DNA of 7,413 nucleotides from positions 1 through 7,413 of the forward strand of contig CAZBDV010000057.1 of the NCBI GenBank assembly GCA_964490765.1, written 5' to 3'. How positions within the stretch are numbered: the stretch's first letter is position 1; each line of letters begins with the position of its first letter. The notes below the pieces were generated by a model, which saw only the letters and a program-made list of their open reading frames with translations, had not been told where the DNA came from and ran no database searches. This DNA comes from CAZBDV01 sp964490765 (lineage in GTDB: Bacteria > Cloacimonadota > Cloacimonadia > Cloacimonadales > JAJBBL01). A program made the position numbers and the translations under genes. Shown in pieces: positions 6,086 through 7,413 of this stretch.

Positions 6086-6703
6086 ATGGGCATGAGGAAA
6101 GCATTATCTGAACCACAAGAACTAGATCTCATATTTCAGGCTTACGATCAAACGAAAAAGGGAGAAAAGACTATCGAGGAAGTGTGTGAAGATTTTGGTA
6201 TTGCTAGACCTTCCTTTTATCGTTATCGCTCCCAAAAGGCGAAACGCTTAGAGAAGATAGGCCAGAACCTTGATGTGCTACTAGAAAACTCTAATACTCC
6301 TGAAGCCTTCAGAAACAATTATTATAACCTCATTGCAGAATCAAAAAAGCAGGAAGAAGAACAAATAACAAAGGCTGAATCTATGACGGTTCAGAAAATA
6401 CAGCACGAGATAAAGAAAGATATACCGGGTGAACTTATTTCTAAACTCAATCAACGAGTAAAACCACTTGAGTTAGAGCCGGAAAAATCTATAGAAGAAC
6501 CTAAAGAAGAGCCTAAAGACGAGGGTTTACCGCAAAAAAATTCACCAAACAAGATATTATTGTATGGTGGTTTGACGCTGGTTGCAATTATTGTTCTTCT
6601 TACACTAAAGAGAACTAACACAAACAAGGCAGAATCTTTGCCTACTACTGAAAAGCCAGCCAATTATAGGCCAGCAAACTATGTTACTGCAATAGAATTT
6701 TGA
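6086..6703 (+). CDS. HTH protein with coiled coil and C-terminal membrane anchor, 205 residues
   Basis: Domains in order are as follows. A helix-turn-helix lies near residues 28-50 (KTIEEVCEDFGIARPSFYRYR), of the resolvase/transposase-like class that recognises specific DNA. A charged, probably coiled-coil region spans 75-125. A Pro/Glu/Lys spacer runs 127-150 with repeated EEPK units. A single hydrophobic span covers about 156-174 (ILLYGGLTLVAIIVLLTL), ending in KR. A 30-residue tail contains the tandem KPANYRPANY (190-199). A DNA-binding head on a membrane-anchored stalk suggests a tether linking the genome or a replication complex to a membrane, or a membrane-bound regulator. No exact family is recognised. 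The start at 6086 is set by AAGGAGG (6073-6079). The gene lies between two other membrane-protein genes, and its stop overlaps the next ribosome binding site, so they are likely one transcriptional unit. Confidence 0.78.
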   Translation: MGMRKALSEPQELDLIFQAYDQTKKGEKTIEEVCEDFGIARPSFYRYRSQKAKRLEKIGQNLDVLLENSNTPEAFRNNYYNLIAESKKQEEEQITKAESMTVQKIQHEIKKDIPGELISKLNQRVKPLELEPEKSIEEPKEEPKDEGLPQKNSPNKILLYGGLTLVAIIVLLTLKRTNTNKAESLPTTEKPANYRPANYVTAIEF

Positions 6704-6717
6704 AGGGAGGGGTTAGT

Positions 6718-7164
6718 ATGGAGAGATTAAATCTTGATGATTTACAAGATACAGGCCTAAACGAACCTATTCATTACGCCGAAGATGAGCCGGAAGAATC
6801 AGAAGAATCTATACCGGTAGATATAGATGACCTTCTTGATTTTGCATCGGATTTCATAGGATCGATGAAGAAATATAAAGGGGCACAACTAGAAGCTTTC
6901 AAACAGAAATACATCAGCTTCAACCGGTTTATTCTTTATCTCATTCGCTTTGACAAAGCACTAGGTAGTGTAAAGCTATCGCAGCTTGGCACAACTGAAT
7001 CTTTAATGCTTGGGTTTGGTGCTATGATCGGAACTGGTCTATTCCTGAAAGCTCCTGAAATAACTACCGATGAAGTACAACATAAAACGGAAGAGCTTAC
7101 CGAAGAAGAAAAACAGGCGGAAGAAATCATTAAGCGAATACAAGAACAAAGAGGTGAAAACTGA
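6718..7164 (+). CDS. Acidic protein with one hydrophobic segment, 148 residues
   Basis: Not recognised. The N-terminal 45 residues are strongly acidic (AEDEPEESEES at 21-31, then DIDDLLDFASD). A basic/aromatic helix follows (KKYKGAQLEAFKQKYISFNRFILYLIRFD, about 51-79). A glycine-rich hydrophobic segment (about 94-110, SLMLGFGAMIGTGLFLK) may cross or dip into a membrane. The C-terminus is a charged helix (EELTEEEKQAEEIIKRIQEQRG), probably coiled coil. The ATG at 6718 is preceded by AGGGAGGGG (6704-6712); the in-frame TTG at 6700 is rejected. The stop overlaps the ATPase start by one base (TGATG, 7162-7166), so the two are translationally coupled. The coupling suggests a physical or dosage link, for example as a membrane partner of the ATPase at a packaging vertex. 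That is inference. Confidence 0.72.
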   Translation: MERLNLDDLQDTGLNEPIHYAEDEPEESEESIPVDIDDLLDFASDFIGSMKKYKGAQLEAFKQKYISFNRFILYLIRFDKALGSVKLSQLGTTESLMLGFGAMIGTGLFLKAPEITTDEVQHKTEELTEEEKQAEEIIKRIQEQRGEN

Positions 7165-7413
7165 TGAATATAATAGTAACCGGGGCCACAGGAACCGGAA
7201 AGACTTATTTTATTCTCAACATTCTAGCGAAGGCAGATAAAGAAATATATGCCTTTTCTGAACACATAGAAGATTTTCAAACTCTCGAAAAGTTATCCGG
7301 GAAATCATTAAAATATTATGAGGTTACATCACCAACTATGCCGGTTAATTTACCCGGAAACACGTGCATTGATTTGTCAGGATTGACAGATCCTGAACGT
7401 GTTGAGTGGCTCG
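7164..7413 (+). CDS. P-loop ATPase, HerA/FtsK-like candidate packaging ATPase (N-terminal part)
   Basis: Only the first 83 codons are inside the window; the frame is open to the end. The protein begins almost at once with a beta strand and Walker A motif, NIIVTGATGTGKT (residues 2-14; K13, T14). Near residues 66-83, TCIDLSGLTDPERVEW resembles the segment found before Walker B in HerA/VirB4-like ATPases (V-x-D-L-S-G-L). Walker B and the arginine finger would lie beyond the end. In PRD1-like viruses a small FtsK/HerA-type ATPase (P9) packages DNA into the procapsid, and such an N-terminal P-loop fits. A Zot-like filamentous-phage morphogenesis protein is an alternative because it also starts with a P-loop. 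Start ATG has AGAGGTGA (7150-7157) six bases upstream. Confidence 0.8.
   Translation, partial: MNIIVTGATGTGKTYFILNILAKADKEIYAFSEHIEDFQTLEKLSGKSLKYYEVTSPTMPVNLPGNTCIDLSGLTDPERVEWL

Overview
This AT-rich 7.4-kb window reads as part of a compact mobile genome, most likely a membrane-containing, protein-primed bacteriophage (tectivirus-like) or a related linear plasmid/provirus of a low-GC Gram-positive host (Bacillota). The evidence is that every credible gene lies on the + strand, nearly all have strong AGGAGG-type ribosome binding sites, and genes abut or overlap by a few bases. A complete protein-primed family B DNA polymerase sits beside a membrane-anchored lytic transglycosylase, several membrane-spanning proteins and the start of a HerA/FtsK-like P-loop ATPase. 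I see no tRNA, rRNA, insertion sequence, integrase or CRISPR array.

Layout. 1-91: leader with a candidate extended -10 promoter. 92-1013: three unrecognised small genes, tightly coupled. 1015-1037: a perfect 8-bp GC-rich inverted repeat. 1093-1269: a 58-residue ribbon-helix-helix regulator. 1400-1795 (possibly from 1295): an OB-fold/SSB-like protein ending in an SSB-type acidic/IPF tip. 1815-1838: a second GC-rich hairpin. 1865-2728: a membrane-anchored SLT-type transglycosylase. 2743-3414: an unrecognised Tyr-rich, basic protein in the position of a terminal protein. 3401-5485: the polymerase. 5490-6047: a protein with a glycine-rich linker and two membrane segments. 6086-6703: an unusual HTH protein with a C-terminal membrane anchor. 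6718-7164: an acidic protein with one hydrophobic segment. 7164-7413: N-terminus of the ATPase, cut by the window end.

How the parts may fit. The terminal-protein candidate, polymerase and SSB-like protein would form a protein-primed replication module for a linear dsDNA genome. The transglycosylase would open peptidoglycan during entry. The membrane proteins and ATPase would form the start of a virion-membrane and packaging module. Only the polymerase, transglycosylase, RHH fold and Walker A motif are read directly from motifs. The virus assignment is inference; it predicts a double-jelly-roll major capsid protein gene downstream and terminal inverted repeats at the genome ends.
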